Assembly: GCA_003155915.1 (NCBI GenBank)
Contig: PMFA01000018.1
Coordinates: 1 to 51,964 of the forward strand
Length of the DNA stretch: 51,964 nt
Direction of reading: 5' to 3'
Source of the DNA: Acidimicrobiaceae bacterium
GTDB taxonomy: Bacteria; Actinomycetota; Acidimicrobiia; Acidimicrobiales; RAAP-2
Shown: positions 1 to 8,590 of the stretch, piece after piece
Position numbering within the stretch: position 1 is the first letter of the stretch
Layout: each line of letters begins with the position of its first letter
Position numbers and translations under genes: made by a program
Notes under the pieces: generated by a model
Told to the model about the DNA's origin: nothing
The model's database searches: none
Seen by the model: the letters and a program-made list of their open reading frames with translations, nothing else

Positions 1-804
1 TTCGGCGACGTCATTTATGAGGTCGCCGAGGGGATCGCCCGTATCACGATCAATCGCCCCCAGGTCCGCAACGCCTTTCGCCCCCAGACGCTCTTCGAGC
101 TTTCACGAGCCTTCGAACTCGCTCGCGACGACGTCACGGTCGGCGCGATCATCCTGACCGGTGCGGGACCCGACGCTTTCTGTTCCGGCGGCGATCAGCG
201 CATTCGCGGCGACGACGGGTACATCGGTGACGACGACGTCGCGCGCCAGGGCGTCGGTCGACTCAATGTCCTCGACCTGCAGATCCAGATTCGCCGACTC
301 CCGAAGCCGGTGATCGCACAAATTGCCGGCTACGCCATCGGGGGAGGGCACATCCTCCACTTGGTATGCGACCTCTCAATCGCCGCGGAGAACGCGCGCT
401 TCGGCCAGACCGGACCAAAGGTCGGGTCCTTCGATGGCGGGTACGGGTCATCGCTCCTGGCGCGCACGATCGGCGTGAAGCGGGCCAAGGAGATCTGGTT
501 CCTCTGTCGCCAGTACGACGCGAATCAAGCGCTGGAGTGGGGACTCGTCAATACCGTCGTCGCGCTCGATCAACTGGAGAACGAAACCGTGGCGTGGTGC
601 CGTCAGATCCTGACCCTTTCGCCGATCGCCCTTCGCATGCTGAAGGCCGGCTTCAACGCGGCCGAGGACGGCATGGCCGGCATCCAGCAGTTGGCCGGGG
701 ACGCGACCATGCTCTTCTACATGTCCGAAGAGGGCCAGGAGGGTCGCAACGCCTTCGTCGAACACCGCCAGCCGGATTTTTCGAAGTTTCCCAAGCGTCC
801 ATGA
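1..804 (+). CDS. menB: 1,4-dihydroxy-2-naphthoyl-CoA synthase (MenB), 5' end cut by the window
   Basis: Crotonase-fold enzyme that closes the ring of o-succinylbenzoyl-CoA to DHNA-CoA in menaquinone synthesis. The frame is open from base 1, so the true start lies upstream; 267 codons are present. Visible MenB signatures are SGGDQ near base 184, GYAIGGGH near base 330, the MenB-specific [14 protein letters not shown] (about 409-450), [24 protein letters not shown] and the C-terminal PDFSKFP. Together these separate it from ordinary enoyl-CoA hydratases. Its TGA overlaps the menA ATG (ATGA at 801), so the two should be cotranslated. Confidence 0.95.
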   Translation, partial: FGDVIYEVAEGIARITINRPQVRNAFRPQTLFELSRAFELARDDVTVGAIILTGAGPDAFCSGGDQRIRGDDGYIGDDDVARQGVGRLNVLDLQIQIRRLPKPVIAQIAGYAIGGGHILHLVCDLSIAAENARFGQTGPKVGSFDGGYGSSLLARTIGVKRAKEIWFLCRQYDANQALEWGLVNTVVALDQLENETVAWCRQILTLSPIALRMLKAGFNAAEDGMAGIQQLAGDATMLFYMSEEGQEGRNAFVEHRQPDFSKFPKRP

Positions 805-1676
805 GCGAGGCTCCCGGGCCGCTCCGGCGCTGGGTGCTCGCGGCGCGTCCGCGCACGTTGCCCGCGGCGATGGTGCCGGTCGTCGTGGGCGTCGCGCTCA
901 TTCGACCGCGCACGATCAACTGGGGTAATTCGGCACTCTGTCTCATCGTGGCCCTCGCCTTACAAGTCGGCACGAACTACGCCAACGATTACTCCGACGG
1001 TATCCGCGGCACTGACGAGATGCGCGTGGGACCCTTTCGTTTGACGGCGTCGAAGCTCGTGTCCTCGTCGAGGGTTCGAAACGCCGCCTTCGCGTCATTC
1101 TTGCTTGCCGGTGTGGCGGGACTGTTCCTCGCGTCGAGGACCTCGTGGTGGCTGGTCGCGATCGGCGCCACGGCGATCTTGGCCGGATGGTTCTACACCG
1201 GGGGGCCGCGACCGTACGGGTACTTCGGCTTCGGTGAACTGTTCGTGTTTGTCTACTTCGGCCTTGTGGCGACGGTCGGCACCGCCTACGTCCAACACCT
1301 CACCGTGCCGAATCGGTCGTGGTGGCTGGGCGTCGCGACGGGCTTCATGGCGTGTGCGCTGCTCGAAGCGAACAACTTGCGCGACGTCGAAGGCGATCGA
1401 TCCTCCGGCAAGAAGACGTTGGCCGCGCGAATGAATCGTGGACACGCGCCGTGGCTGTTCGCGACGTGCGTGCTCGGCGTGTTGGTCGCGATCGCCGGGG
1501 CCGGACACGTCGTGGTCGGCATCGTGGCGATCCTGCTCTACATTCCTGCGGTCCGCCTGGCGTTCTCGAACAAGAACGGACGAGAGCTCTTGCCGATGTT
1601 GAAGTATTCGGCGCGAGCCCAGTTGCAACTCGGCGCGTTGCTCGCCGTCGTGCTCGTGTTCAGAATTGGTCTGTGA
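801..1676 (+). CDS. menA: 1,4-dihydroxy-2-naphthoate polyprenyltransferase (MenA)
   Basis: Integral-membrane UbiA-family prenyltransferase that attaches the isoprenoid tail to DHNA, giving demethylmenaquinone. The 291-residue protein has several hydrophobic helices and both Asp-rich motifs that bind the Mg-diphosphate: NDYSDG at residues 62-67 and NNLRDVEGD at 191-199. The ATG at 801 is chosen because it overlaps the menB stop; the open frame continues upstream, but there it only shadows menB. The 3' end overlaps convergent menH by 17 bp (1660-1676). Confidence 0.93.
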   Translation: MSEAPGPLRRWVLAARPRTLPAAMVPVVVGVALIRPRTINWGNSALCLIVALALQVGTNYANDYSDGIRGTDEMRVGPFRLTASKLVSSSRVRNAAFASFLLAGVAGLFLASRTSWWLVAIGATAILAGWFYTGGPRPYGYFGFGELFVFVYFGLVATVGTAYVQHLTVPNRSWWLGVATGFMACALLEANNLRDVEGDRSSGKKTLAARMNRGHAPWLFATCVLGVLVAIAGAGHVVVGIVAILLYIPAVRLAFSNKNGRELLPMLKYSARAQLQLGALLAVVLVFRIGL

Positions 1677-2412
1677 AGCCCTGGACGAGCGCCGCCGTTG
1701 CTTCGGCCTGCTCGAGGTGAGCGGCGTGGTGCGCGTCAGGGACGAACTGCGCGCTCGCGTCGGCCGCTCCTTCGGCGATCGCCGTCGCCTCGAGGGAGAA
1801 CTTCTGGTCGAGGGCGCCGGCCAGAGCCAAGGTCGGCACTTCTAAGGACGCGAGTTCCGGCGCGAGCCAGCGCTGCGTTCCAGTTCCCGCGAATCGAAGC
1901 GAGTTCGCCAGTCCCGCGGCGTCGGTGCTTCGCGCGGCGCGCTCGAGTGGGTCCTTCGGCAGTGAGGCGAACATCTTTCGCGCGAGCCATTCGTCGAGGA
2001 AGGCGTCGGCGCCGATCGATTCGATTCGATCGGCGAGCGCTTCATCGCTTCGTCGCCTCTCTTCGCGGTCGCTGAGGTCGTGGATGCCGCGCGTCGCGCC
2101 GAGCACGACCAGAGCGCGCACGCGATCGGGGTAGCGAAGTGTGAAGTGGAGTGCCACACGAGCCCCGAAGGAGTAGCCGCCCAATATAAATGGATCGGGG
2201 GGGAGGACGTTGGCGAGTAAGTCAGTGGTCTCGTCGAGCGACGCCGAAATACCAGCGTTTCGGCCGTGTCCCGGCAGGTCCACAGTCAGAAGCTCGTACG
2301 TTCCTGCCAGAATGGAACGAAACTGATGTGCCGAGTCCTGGGTCTGCGTGAAGCCGTGCAGCCACACGAGGGGTGGGCCCGAGCCGCAACGTTGGATACC
2401 GAGGAGTGACAT
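1660..2412 (-). CDS. menH: 2-succinyl-6-hydroxy-2,4-cyclohexadiene-1-carboxylate synthase-like alpha/beta hydrolase (MenH)
   Basis: Alpha/beta-hydrolase of about 250 residues. It has an oxyanion-hole HGF motif, the nucleophile elbow GYSFGA (Ser about 81), a late Asp (ALDQKFS) and a catalytic His in DAHHAAH. MenH eliminates pyruvate from the MenD product; the assignment rests on this fold plus the position between menA and menD. I place the start at ATG 2412-2410. A GTG at 2418 is in frame but would lie only 2 nt after the candidate -10 (TACGCT, 2426-2421). The start shares base 2412 with the divergent menD start. A generic esterase role cannot be excluded from sequence alone. Confidence 0.8.
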   Translation of the reverse strand: MSLLGIQRCGSGPPLVWLHGFTQTQDSAHQFRSILAGTYELLTVDLPGHGRNAGISASLDETTDLLANVLPPDPFILGGYSFGARVALHFTLRYPDRVRALVVLGATRGIHDLSDREERRRSDEALADRIESIGADAFLDEWLARKMFASLPKDPLERAARSTDAAGLANSLRFAGTGTQRWLAPELASLEVPTLALAGALDQKFSLEATAIAEGAADASAQFVPDAHHAAHLEQAEATAALVQGFTDQF

Positions 2413-4082
2413 TGCCACAGAGCGTACCGAGCCCGAGCGAGGTGCAGGCCACGTACGCGGCGACGTTGTTCGACGAGTGGATCCGGTTGGGACTTCGCGA
2501 CGTGGTTGTCTGTCCTGGTTCTCGCTCGACGCCGCTCGCTCTGGCGTGCGCCAGTCGTCACGAACTACGTGTGCACGTACGAATTGACGAACGAAGCGCC
2601 GGATTCTTTGCGCTCGGGCGTGCTCTCGTCACGCGAGAGCCGGTCGCGATTGTGGTGACGAGCGGAACTGCCGCGGCGGAGTTGCACGCCTGCGTGGCCG
2701 AAGCGTCGCAGGCCTTCGTGCCCCTCCTGGTGCTCACCGCCGATCGTCCGCCCGAACTTCACGGTGTCGGCGCGCCCCAGACGATCGATCAACACGAACT
2801 CTTTGGCGAGATGGTCCGTCGCTTCGAGGATCCCGGCGTCGCGCGCGCCGACGACGCGTCAACGTGGCGAGACCTCGCGCAGCGCCTCTGGGCCAGTGCG
2901 ACGCAAGAGACGACGGAGCTACCGAGTCCCGGTCCAGTCCATCTGAACGCCGCGTTCGTTGAGCCGCTCGTCGCTGAAGCGCGCGAACTCCCGGCGCCCT
3001 CACCCTCGACGCCGGCGCCAGTCTCTCACTCGAGTGCGATAGGCATCGCCGATCTACGAGACCTTCGCGTGTTGTGCGTCGCTGGTCACGGCGTGTCGGC
3101 GCGAATGGTCGAGGACTGCGGTTCGATGAACTGGGCGGTTGTGGGTGATGCCACCGCGATCGGAACGATCTCGTACTTCGACCCACTGCTACGAGACGCG
3201 CGATTCGCCGAGCGCGTCAAGCCCGACGTGGTCGTCCGTCTCGGGGGCCTGCCCGCTTCTCGGGTGCTCCAAGAGCGCCTTCGCGACTGGCGCGTGCGTA
3301 CCATTGCCTTCGACGGGGCCGGATTCGTGTCCGATCCCGATCGGCTGGTGACGATTCGCGTGCGTGGTGTGCCCGATTCGCTGCGCGAACCCAAGGCGGA
3401 CGGCGAGTACTTGCGACTCTGGAGCGAGGCTTCGACGCACGTCAGTGAATGGCTGGCGAAGTTGGACCGTGAGGATGACACGCTGCACGAGCTCTCCGTC
3501 GCACGTTGTGTGGTCGAGGCGAGTTCACGACGAGACGTTCCTCTGGTCATCGGATCATCGATGCCGGTGCGTGACGTCGAGTGGTGGACGCCGGCGCGCA
3601 CGTCACCCACGTATTCAAATCGAGGCGTGAACGGCATCGACGGCGTCGTGTCCACCGCGCTGGGCGTGGCCGCGGGCTCTCGAGCCATTGGTCTGGTCGG
3701 TGATATCACGATGTTGCACGACGTGTCGGCGCTCGTCGACGGGCTGGGTGACGCGGGCGGTACGTGCGCCTTGGTCGTGGCCGACAATCACGGGGGAGGG
3801 ATTTTCTCGTTTCTCTCCCAGCGCACTTCGGTCGACGAAGTCCGCTTCGAACAACTCTTCGGCACACCACGTCCGCACGACCTGGTCGCGATCGCAAACG
3901 CCTTCGGTCACGAGGGCCAGCGAGTGACGACGCTGTCCCAACTACGCGCCGCGCTCGACGGGGCCCTGGGTCGAGACGGACTGGCGGTGATTGTGGCCGA
4001 CGTACCGTCTCGTGACGAGAACGTGCAGCTCCACGACGCGTGGAATGAGAAAGTGAAGAGCATGCTCGACGGTGTGCAATGA
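2412..4082 (+). CDS. menD: 2-succinyl-5-enolpyruvyl-6-hydroxy-3-cyclohexene-1-carboxylate synthase (MenD)
   Basis: Thiamine-diphosphate enzyme, about 556 residues, that joins 2-oxoglutarate-derived succinic semialdehyde to isochorismate. MenD marks are the N-terminal CPGSRSTPLALA, TSGTAAAELHACVAEA, LTADRPPELHGVGAPQTIDQ, the central SNRGVNGIDG, the cofactor-loop GDITMLHDVSAL and NHGGGIFSFL. TTG 2412 is the preferred start because GAGGAG (2401-2406) lies 5 nt upstream. GTG 2406 would overlap that site, and GTG 2373 lies deep in menH. The stop overlaps the ccdA start (ATGA, 4079-4082). Confidence 0.93.
   Translation: MPQSVPSPSEVQATYAATLFDEWIRLGLRDVVVCPGSRSTPLALACASRHELRVHVRIDERSAGFFALGRALVTREPVAIVVTSGTAAAELHACVAEASQAFVPLLVLTADRPPELHGVGAPQTIDQHELFGEMVRRFEDPGVARADDASTWRDLAQRLWASATQETTELPSPGPVHLNAAFVEPLVAEARELPAPSPSTPAPVSHSSAIGIADLRDLRVLCVAGHGVSARMVEDCGSMNWAVVGDATAIGTISYFDPLLRDARFAERVKPDVVVRLGGLPASRVLQERLRDWRVRTIAFDGAGFVSDPDRLVTIRVRGVPDSLREPKADGEYLRLWSEASTHVSEWLAKLDREDDTLHELSVARCVVEASSRRDVPLVIGSSMPVRDVEWWTPARTSPTYSNRGVNGIDGVVSTALGVAAGSRAIGLVGDITMLHDVSALVDGLGDAGGTCALVVADNHGGGIFSFLSQRTSVDEVRFEQLFGTPRPHDLVAIANAFGHEGQRVTTLSQLRAALDGALGRDGLAVIVADVPSRDENVQLHDAWNEKVKSMLDGVQ
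2421..2426 (-). promoter_or_regulatory. Candidate -10 (TACGCT) for menH
   Basis: TACGCT read on the minus strand, 8 nt before the menH ATG. It lies inside the first codons of menD, so the two divergent genes have no free intergenic space. No clear -35 hexamer is visible. Confidence 0.35.
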
Positions 4083-4822
4083 TCGCCACCCTTCCGAGTT
4101 CGCTGCTGGCCGCTTTGCCCATAGCGGTCGCCGCCGGATTCGTCTCGTTCATCTCGCCGTGCGTCCTGCCTCTCTTGCCCGGATACCTGGCGTTCCTCAG
4201 TGGCGCCGCCGGGTCGCTCGAGGGGCGATCGGGACGCGGTCGTGCGGTCGTCGGGGCGATCGCCTTCATCTTCGGATTCGCCATTGTGTTCGTGAGTTTG
4301 GGTGCCCTCTTCGGGGGTTTCGGGGCGCTACTGAAGGACCACGAGCGAGGGCTCTCGATCGTGTTCGGGTCGGTCACGATCTTGCTGGGAATGTTCTTCG
4401 GCGGATGGTGGCCCTCGAGGTGGCTCAACACCGAACGACGAGTCCATCACCTGCCCCGGGTCTCGATTCTCGGAGCCGGTGCGTTGGGCTTTCTGTTCGC
4501 GCTCGGATGGACACCGTGTATCGGTCCGACCCTCGGGGCGATCCTGGCTCTCGCCGGGATGAATTCGGACGCGACCGCACTGCGCGGTTCGATCCTCGCG
4601 CTCTTCTACTGCTTAGGACTCGGCATCCCGTTCGTCGTCGCCGCGTTGGCGACCGAGTGGGTGTCCACCGCCTCATCGTGGCTACGCCGTCACCAACGCA
4701 CGATCGGTCGAATCGGTGGAGTGTTTTTGATCGTCATCGGGATTCTCGAGGTCACGGGCGCGTGGCACTCGTTCGTCCTCTGGTTGCAAGACAACTTTCC
4801 GTCGGGGCGAGCAATTATGTAG
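4079..4822 (+). CDS. ccdA: Cytochrome c biogenesis protein CcdA (DsbD transmembrane-domain family)
   Basis: A 247-residue membrane protein with about six hydrophobic helices in two related halves. Each half carries one redox Cys in a Pro-rich context: SPCVLPLLPGY (Cys28) and GWTPCIGPTLG (Cys147). This is the CcdA arrangement that passes electrons from cytoplasmic thioredoxin across the membrane to keep apocytochrome c or other exported thiols reduced. It is joined by ATGA to menD, so the unit links quinone and cytochrome assembly. Related family members serve methionine sulfoxide or mercury systems, but nothing here suggests those. Confidence 0.88.
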   Translation: MIATLPSSLLAALPIAVAAGFVSFISPCVLPLLPGYLAFLSGAAGSLEGRSGRGRAVVGAIAFIFGFAIVFVSLGALFGGFGALLKDHERGLSIVFGSVTILLGMFFGGWWPSRWLNTERRVHHLPRVSILGAGALGFLFALGWTPCIGPTLGAILALAGMNSDATALRGSILALFYCLGLGIPFVVAALATEWVSTASSWLRRHQRTIGRIGGVFLIVIGILEVTGAWHSFVLWLQDNFPSGRAIM

Positions 4823-4836
4823 CCATCGTCGCCTCG

Positions 4837-4842
4837 TAGACT
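4837..4842 (+). promoter_or_regulatory. -10 element TAGACT, leaderless tyrS promoter
   Basis: TAGACT ends exactly 6 nt before the tyrS ATG at 4849, so transcription should start at or next to the A of ATG. No Shine-Dalgarno sequence is present. Confidence 0.65.
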
Positions 4843-4848
4843 GGGTCG

Positions 4849-6132
4849 ATGAAACTACGTGACGATTGGCAGTTTCGTGGTCTGGTGCACCAGACCACGG
4901 ACGATGCGGTGCTCGACCGCCTCTCTTCGGGCGGCGTCACGGCCTATATCGGGTTCGACCCGACCGCCCGATCGCTGCATTTGGGCCATCTCATGCAACT
5001 CTGTACGCTCCGTCGCCTCCAGGGAGCCGGCAATCGCCCCATCGTGCTGGCCGGCGGGGGCACCGGGCTGATCGGGGACCCCAGCTTCAAGGCGGTCGAA
5101 CGACCCCTCCTCACGATCGAGCAGATTGACGACAACCTAGTGGGGATTCGCGAGCAGTTGGGACGATTCCTCGATTTCTCCGAGGACGCGGGCCCTACGC
5201 AGGCCCTGTTGTTGAACAACGCCGATTGGCTCACGACGGTGTCGCTGACCGATTTCTTGCGTGACGTGGGCAAGCATTTCACCGTGAACCAGATGATCGC
5301 CAAGGACACGGTGAAGAGCCGGCTCGATCGAGACGACGTGGGGCTCTCCTTCACCGAGTTCTCGTACATGCTGTTGCAGGCCTACGATTTCTTGCGATTG
5401 AACCTCGATCACGACTGCACGCTGCAACTCGGCGGGTCCGACCAGTGGGGCAACATCACGGTCGGCACCGAACTCGTACGTAAGGCCACCGGTCACCACG
5501 CCGACGGAGTGACGACGCCGTTGCTCTTGCGCGCGGACGGACAGAAGTTTGGCAAGTCCGAGGGCGGAAACGAGCACGTGTGGCTGGACGCCTCGATGAC
5601 GTCGCCGTTCGCGATGCACCAGTTCCTCTTGAACGCCGATGACGTCGCGGCGCCGGCGATGCTGCGATTCTTCACCTTCCTCGATCATGAGACCATTCTC
5701 GAAATCGACGAAGCGACCAGAACCGCTCCACAAGAACGTCGAGCGCAACGCGCCGCGGCCAACGCGATCGTGACCTTGGTGCACGGCGAGGACGCGGCGC
5801 TGCGCGCCGAGCGCGCCGGCGAGGCGCTCTTCGCCGAGACGATTGCTGAACTCGACGAAGTGACGTTATTGCAGGTCGTCGCCGACGCACCGTCGTCGAA
5901 GGTCTCGCGCAGTGAGCTGGACGACGGAATCGACGTCGCCGAACTCTTGGTGCGGGCCGAACTCGCGACGTCGCTCGCTGAGGCGAGGCGCTACGTCGAG
6001 CAAGGCGGCGCCTACGTGAACAACGTTCGCGTCGAGGCCGGCGCGAAGGTACGGGCCACGCAGTTGCTGCACGGTCGATACGTGATACTTCGACGCGGAC
6101 GTCGCCAAATGCACCTGGTGGTCGCTGCGTGA
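4849..6132 (+). CDS. tyrS: Tyrosyl-tRNA synthetase
   Basis: Class I aminoacyl-tRNA synthetase that charges tRNA-Tyr. The 427-residue protein has HLGH (residues 44-47) as the HIGH motif and KFGKS (233-237) as the KMSKS motif. The tyrosine-pocket signature GGSDQWGNI lies between them. An S4-like RNA-binding domain occupies roughly the last 70 residues (VAELLVRAELATSLAEARRY onward). Start ATG 4849 is supported by the leaderless -10. The stop overlaps the next gene's GTG (GTGA, 6129-6132). Confidence 0.97.
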   Translation: MKLRDDWQFRGLVHQTTDDAVLDRLSSGGVTAYIGFDPTARSLHLGHLMQLCTLRRLQGAGNRPIVLAGGGTGLIGDPSFKAVERPLLTIEQIDDNLVGIREQLGRFLDFSEDAGPTQALLLNNADWLTTVSLTDFLRDVGKHFTVNQMIAKDTVKSRLDRDDVGLSFTEFSYMLLQAYDFLRLNLDHDCTLQLGGSDQWGNITVGTELVRKATGHHADGVTTPLLLRADGQKFGKSEGGNEHVWLDASMTSPFAMHQFLLNADDVAAPAMLRFFTFLDHETILEIDEATRTAPQERRAQRAAANAIVTLVHGEDAALRAERAGEALFAETIAELDEVTLLQVVADAPSSKVSRSELDDGIDVAELLVRAELATSLAEARRYVEQGGAYVNNVRVEAGAKVRATQLLHGRYVILRRGRRQMHLVVAA

Positions 6133-6560
6133 TCCGACGCGTCGCGACGCTGCTCGCGGCGGGCCTGTTGCTCTGCGCGTGTGGCTCGATCAGTGCGGGC
6201 ACGGCGATGTCGGGGTGGGTGAAACAGAGTGGGTTCACGGGTAACGCCCGGTCGCTTTTCTCGGACGTGAAGAGCTCCGCGAAGGACCTCCGCAATCACT
6301 CACTGACGAGCAATGACCTTCACACGTTCTGCAACGTGCTCTACGTCGACGACGGCTCGATGCAGTCGTCCCTGCCGACGCCTGATCGTCAAGCGACGAA
6401 TCTTCTCGACGAGGCGTACCGGGACTTCGCGAGCGCCGCGGTTGAGTGTTACAGCGCCATCGCGGTGCCGGCCGATCGAGCGAAGGCGCTGACGACGTTG
6501 AGTGACGGCGCGGCGCTGTTCTCCGAGGCACGGGCCCGCGTGGCGGCGGCCCAGAGTTAA
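6129..6560 (+). CDS. Putative secreted lipoprotein of unknown function
   Basis: A 143-residue protein with a short basic N-terminus (MIRR), a hydrophobic stretch and a lipobox LCAC with the acylated Cys at position 18. It is therefore probably exported and anchored to the outer face of the membrane. The mature part is mostly helical in character and holds two further Cys (FCNV and VECY) that could form a disulfide. I do not recognise the family. It is translationally coupled to tyrS by GTGA but has no obvious link to it. Confidence 0.75.
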   Translation: MIRRVATLLAAGLLLCACGSISAGTAMSGWVKQSGFTGNARSLFSDVKSSAKDLRNHSLTSNDLHTFCNVLYVDDGSMQSSLPTPDRQATNLLDEAYRDFASAAVECYSAIAVPADRAKALTTLSDGAALFSEARARVAAAQS

Positions 6561-6567
6561 GAAGGTC

Positions 6568-6792
6568 CTAAGAACTCGGTGGTCGTAGGTCGATTTCGAG
6601 TCGCAAGACGCCGTCTTCGAGCGTGGCCGTCGCGTCGCCCAGCATCGCGAAGTCCTGGAAGTCGAGGTTGGCGGCCTCAATGAAGCGCTGACGCTCCGGT
6701 CCTTCGACCGGCGGGAATCCCCGCCGTTTGACCGCTTCGGCCCGCTCGCGAAACCGAAGCACCATTTCATTGGGATCGAAGGCAGGGCTCAC
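6568..6792 (-). CDS. Small conserved-looking protein, unknown function (74 aa)
   Basis: A short charged protein with an amphipathic N-terminal helix (VLRFRERAEAVKRRG) followed by FPPVEGPERQRFIEAANLDFQDFAM and an acidic C-terminal strand region. I do not recognise it. GTG 6792 is chosen because a TATCAT -10 lies exactly 6 nt upstream, matching the leaderless pattern of this window. An ATG at 6822 would give a longer protein but lies upstream of that -10. The gene is convergent with the tyrS/lipoprotein unit. Confidence 0.65.
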   Translation of the reverse strand: MSPAFDPNEMVLRFRERAEAVKRRGFPPVEGPERQRFIEAANLDFQDFAMLGDATATLEDGVLRLEIDLRPPSS

Positions 6793-6798
6793 AACGCG

Positions 6799-6804
6799 AT
6801 GATA
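6799..6804 (-). promoter_or_regulatory. -10 element TATCAT, leaderless promoter
   Basis: Minus-strand TATCAT, 6 nt before GTG 6792. Together these decide the start of the 74-aa gene. Confidence 0.6.
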
Positions 6805-6906
6805 GGGGCTTCGAGCGAGCATCGAGTTGGTAATATGGAAACTCAGCTCAGTACTCCTGGGTTGTGGTCGCCGCCAGTTATGGACTGCGGCCAGTGAGGA
6901 GTGGAC

Positions 6907-7119
6907 GTGAAAAAAGGCCGCCATCGTCGGTTTGTTGAAGCTCGCGAACTCAAACGCTCGACCGGCCCCCGCGCCACCACCTGTGTGGAATGTGGCGCCG
7001 CGCCCGAAGACGTCCACGCGGAGTGGTGTCTCGCCGAAGAGGACCGTTACGACGAGATTCTGGGTTCGTTGCCCCGAACGTCGTTCAATGAAGAGGACCC
7101 CCTCGCCGCCGAGAGTTAA
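6907..7119 (+). CDS. Small three-cysteine protein, unknown function (70 aa)
   Basis: A basic N-terminus (VKKGRHRRFVEARELKR) is followed by a Cys cluster TTCVECGAAPEDVHAEWC and an acidic tail. The Cys pattern could bind a metal, but three Cys alone do not prove it. GTG 6907 is preferred to GTG 6901 because TGAGGAG (6895-6901) sits 5 nt upstream. The TAA stop (7117-7119) interlocks with the TAA of the convergent Cys-rich gene at 7116. Function unknown. Confidence 0.6.
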   Translation: MKKGRHRRFVEARELKRSTGPRATTCVECGAAPEDVHAEWCLAEEDRYDEILGSLPRTSFNEEDPLAAES

Positions 7120-7856
7120 GCCCGCTTTCGCATAACGGGGTGGGGAAGTCGGGTGCCCTTGGGCTGTGCTGAGCGCTTGTCCATGTAGGCCCGTAATTGG
7201 TCGTAGACGTGTTGACCGACCATCGCGACCAGCTCTTCGGACATCGAGTCGACGACGCGGTCCTTGCCGACGAAGGCGTTCGGGTCTTCGGTGCACCACC
7301 AATGGAAATCCGCGCCGCCGGCGCCCCAGTGGCTTCGGTTCCACTGCGAGATGCGGGTGATGACGTGTCCGTCGTCTTCGACCTCGTCGTCGCGTCGAAG
7401 CGGCAGCTGCCAGCAGACCTCGGGTTTTAACGGGATGTAGCTCTCCTCGTTGTCGATCGCCATGACGTGTAACGCACATCCCGGTCCGCGATGAAAGTCG
7501 GGGCGATTGAGGAAGATGCACGCGTCCTGGACGAGCCGGGTGACGATCTCGCCGTTCTTCTTCACGCGCGTCGTACCCTGACGACCTTTGGACTTGAACT
7601 GCCACTGGTCGGCGGTCAGGCGCTTCGCCGCTTTTTCCACCCGCCGCTGGTCCTTTTCGTCCGAGAAGTGCGCTCCGTAACTACAACAGCCCTGGACGAG
7701 CTCGGGGGTGGCTTCGGTCAGCACGCCCTGGCACCCGGCCCCGAAGATGCACTTCCAATTGCTCTCGAGGAAGGTGACGTCGAACATCCACGTGCGTTGG
7801 CGCTTCGTATCTTCAAAGCTGATCCACTCGTGGGTGTCAGAAGGTATTGAACTCAC
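7116..7856 (-). CDS. Cysteine-cluster protein, YkgJ/DUF3109-like, unknown function
   Basis: A 246-residue soluble protein with Cys36, Cys42, a Cys57-Cys58 pair, Cys113, Cys127, Cys148 and about Cys189. The order C-x5-C ... CC ... C-x-F-L ... C-x-L-H ... K-P-E-V-C resembles the YkgJ/DUF3109 metal-binding cluster proteins; this is pattern recognition, not a search. A metal or Fe-S cluster is likely. The leaderless promoter lies back-to-back with that of nfuA, an Fe-S carrier, which fits an Fe-S link but does not prove it. GTG 7856 is fixed by TAAGTT 6 nt upstream. Confidence 0.7.
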   Translation of the reverse strand: MSSIPSDTHEWISFEDTKRQRTWMFDVTFLESNWKCIFGAGCQGVLTEATPELVQGCCSYGAHFSDEKDQRRVEKAAKRLTADQWQFKSKGRQGTTRVKKNGEIVTRLVQDACIFLNRPDFHRGPGCALHVMAIDNEESYIPLKPEVCWQLPLRRDDEVEDDGHVITRISQWNRSHWGAGGADFHWWCTEDPNAFVGKDRVVDSMSEELVAMVGQHVYDQLRAYMDKRSAQPKGTRLPHPVMRKRA

Positions 7857-7862
7857 AGTGAG

Positions 7863-7868
7863 AACTTA
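7863..7868 (-). promoter_or_regulatory. -10 element TAAGTT, leaderless promoter
   Basis: Minus-strand TAAGTT, 6 nt before GTG 7856; divergent from the nfuA promoter. Confidence 0.6.
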
Positions 7869-7896
7869 CTTCGTGTAAATGCCAGCGTTGGACCCC

Positions 7897-7902
7897 TACA
7901 CT
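7897..7902 (+). promoter_or_regulatory. -10 element TACACT, leaderless nfuA promoter
   Basis: TACACT ends 6 nt before ATG 7909. The upstream in-frame ATG at 7879 lies before this -10 and would not be transcribed from it. Confidence 0.65.
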
Positions 7903-7908
7903 TGGGAC

Positions 7909-8559
7909 ATGACTACCGTCGATACATTTGAAGTTCTGACACTGACCGACGAGGCTCGAAATGTCGTGCTCGATGCCCTCAACGCCGAGGAGCATTCGGA
8001 GACGCTCGCGCTCTACGTTGAGGTCACCGGCACCCGCGGCGCCGGCTACGCCTACGACCTCTACTTCTCGGACCGCGCCGACGCCCCTGAGGGCGCCGCG
8101 ATCGGGAGCGACGGCGGCGTGACGATCGTGGTGCCACTGAAGAGCGTCGAACGTCTGCGCGGGAGCCGCCTGGAGTTCGCCAACGAAGGCGGCGGGGGAC
8201 TGGTCCTCGTGAACCCGAACGCACCGACGCCCGAAGAGATGAACCCCGGCGTACCGGCCGACATTCTCGCGTTGGGTATTGAAGGCCCTCTGGCGACGTT
8301 GGCGATCGAAGTCCTCGAATCCAGTGTCAATCCGGCGATCGCCTCACACGGTGGTCGCGCCGACCTGATCGCGCTCGACGAAGAGAAGAAGGTCGCGTAC
8401 TTGAAGCTCTCCGGCGGCTGCCAGGGTTGCGCGATGAGTCGTTTGACGCTGTCCCAGGGCATCGAGACCCAACTCATCGAAGCCATTCCGGAACTGACCG
8501 GTGTCATCGACGTCACGGACCACGCCTCGGGAGAGAATCCCTTCTACGCCAAAGAGTAA
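7909..8559 (+). CDS. nfuA: NfuA-like Fe-S cluster scaffold/carrier
   Basis: A 216-residue two-domain protein. The first half resembles a degenerate A-type (IscA-like) domain without the Cys ligands (AGYAYDLYF). The last third is a NifU C-terminal domain with the cluster-binding CxxC in GGCQGCAMSRLTL (Cys171, Cys174). Such proteins hold a 4Fe-4S cluster across a dimer interface and pass it to client enzymes. Start 7909 is chosen from the leaderless -10. It precedes aroC but is separated from it by that gene's own promoter. Confidence 0.85.
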   Translation: MTTVDTFEVLTLTDEARNVVLDALNAEEHSETLALYVEVTGTRGAGYAYDLYFSDRADAPEGAAIGSDGGVTIVVPLKSVERLRGSRLEFANEGGGGLVLVNPNAPTPEEMNPGVPADILALGIEGPLATLAIEVLESSVNPAIASHGGRADLIALDEEKKVAYLKLSGGCQGCAMSRLTLSQGIETQLIEAIPELTGVIDVTDHASGENPFYAKE

Positions 8560-8578
8560 GGACGCCCGCGCGTCGTTC

Positions 8579-8584
8579 TAGAAT
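8579..8584 (+). promoter_or_regulatory. -10 element TAGAAT, leaderless aroC promoter
   Basis: TAGAAT ends 6 nt before the aroC ATG (8591); no Shine-Dalgarno sequence lies in the TACCAG spacer. Confidence 0.65.
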
Positions 8585-8590
8585 TACCAG

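Noticed and set aside
366-800. N-terminal extension of menA through menB
   Set aside because: The extension is an out-of-frame reading of menB. The UbiA-family protein begins at ATG 801, which overlaps the menB stop.
4072-4839. A 255-codon plus-strand frame overlapping ccdA
   Set aside because: Arg-rich out-of-frame product. The overlapping ccdA frame has the redox Cys motifs and membrane helices.
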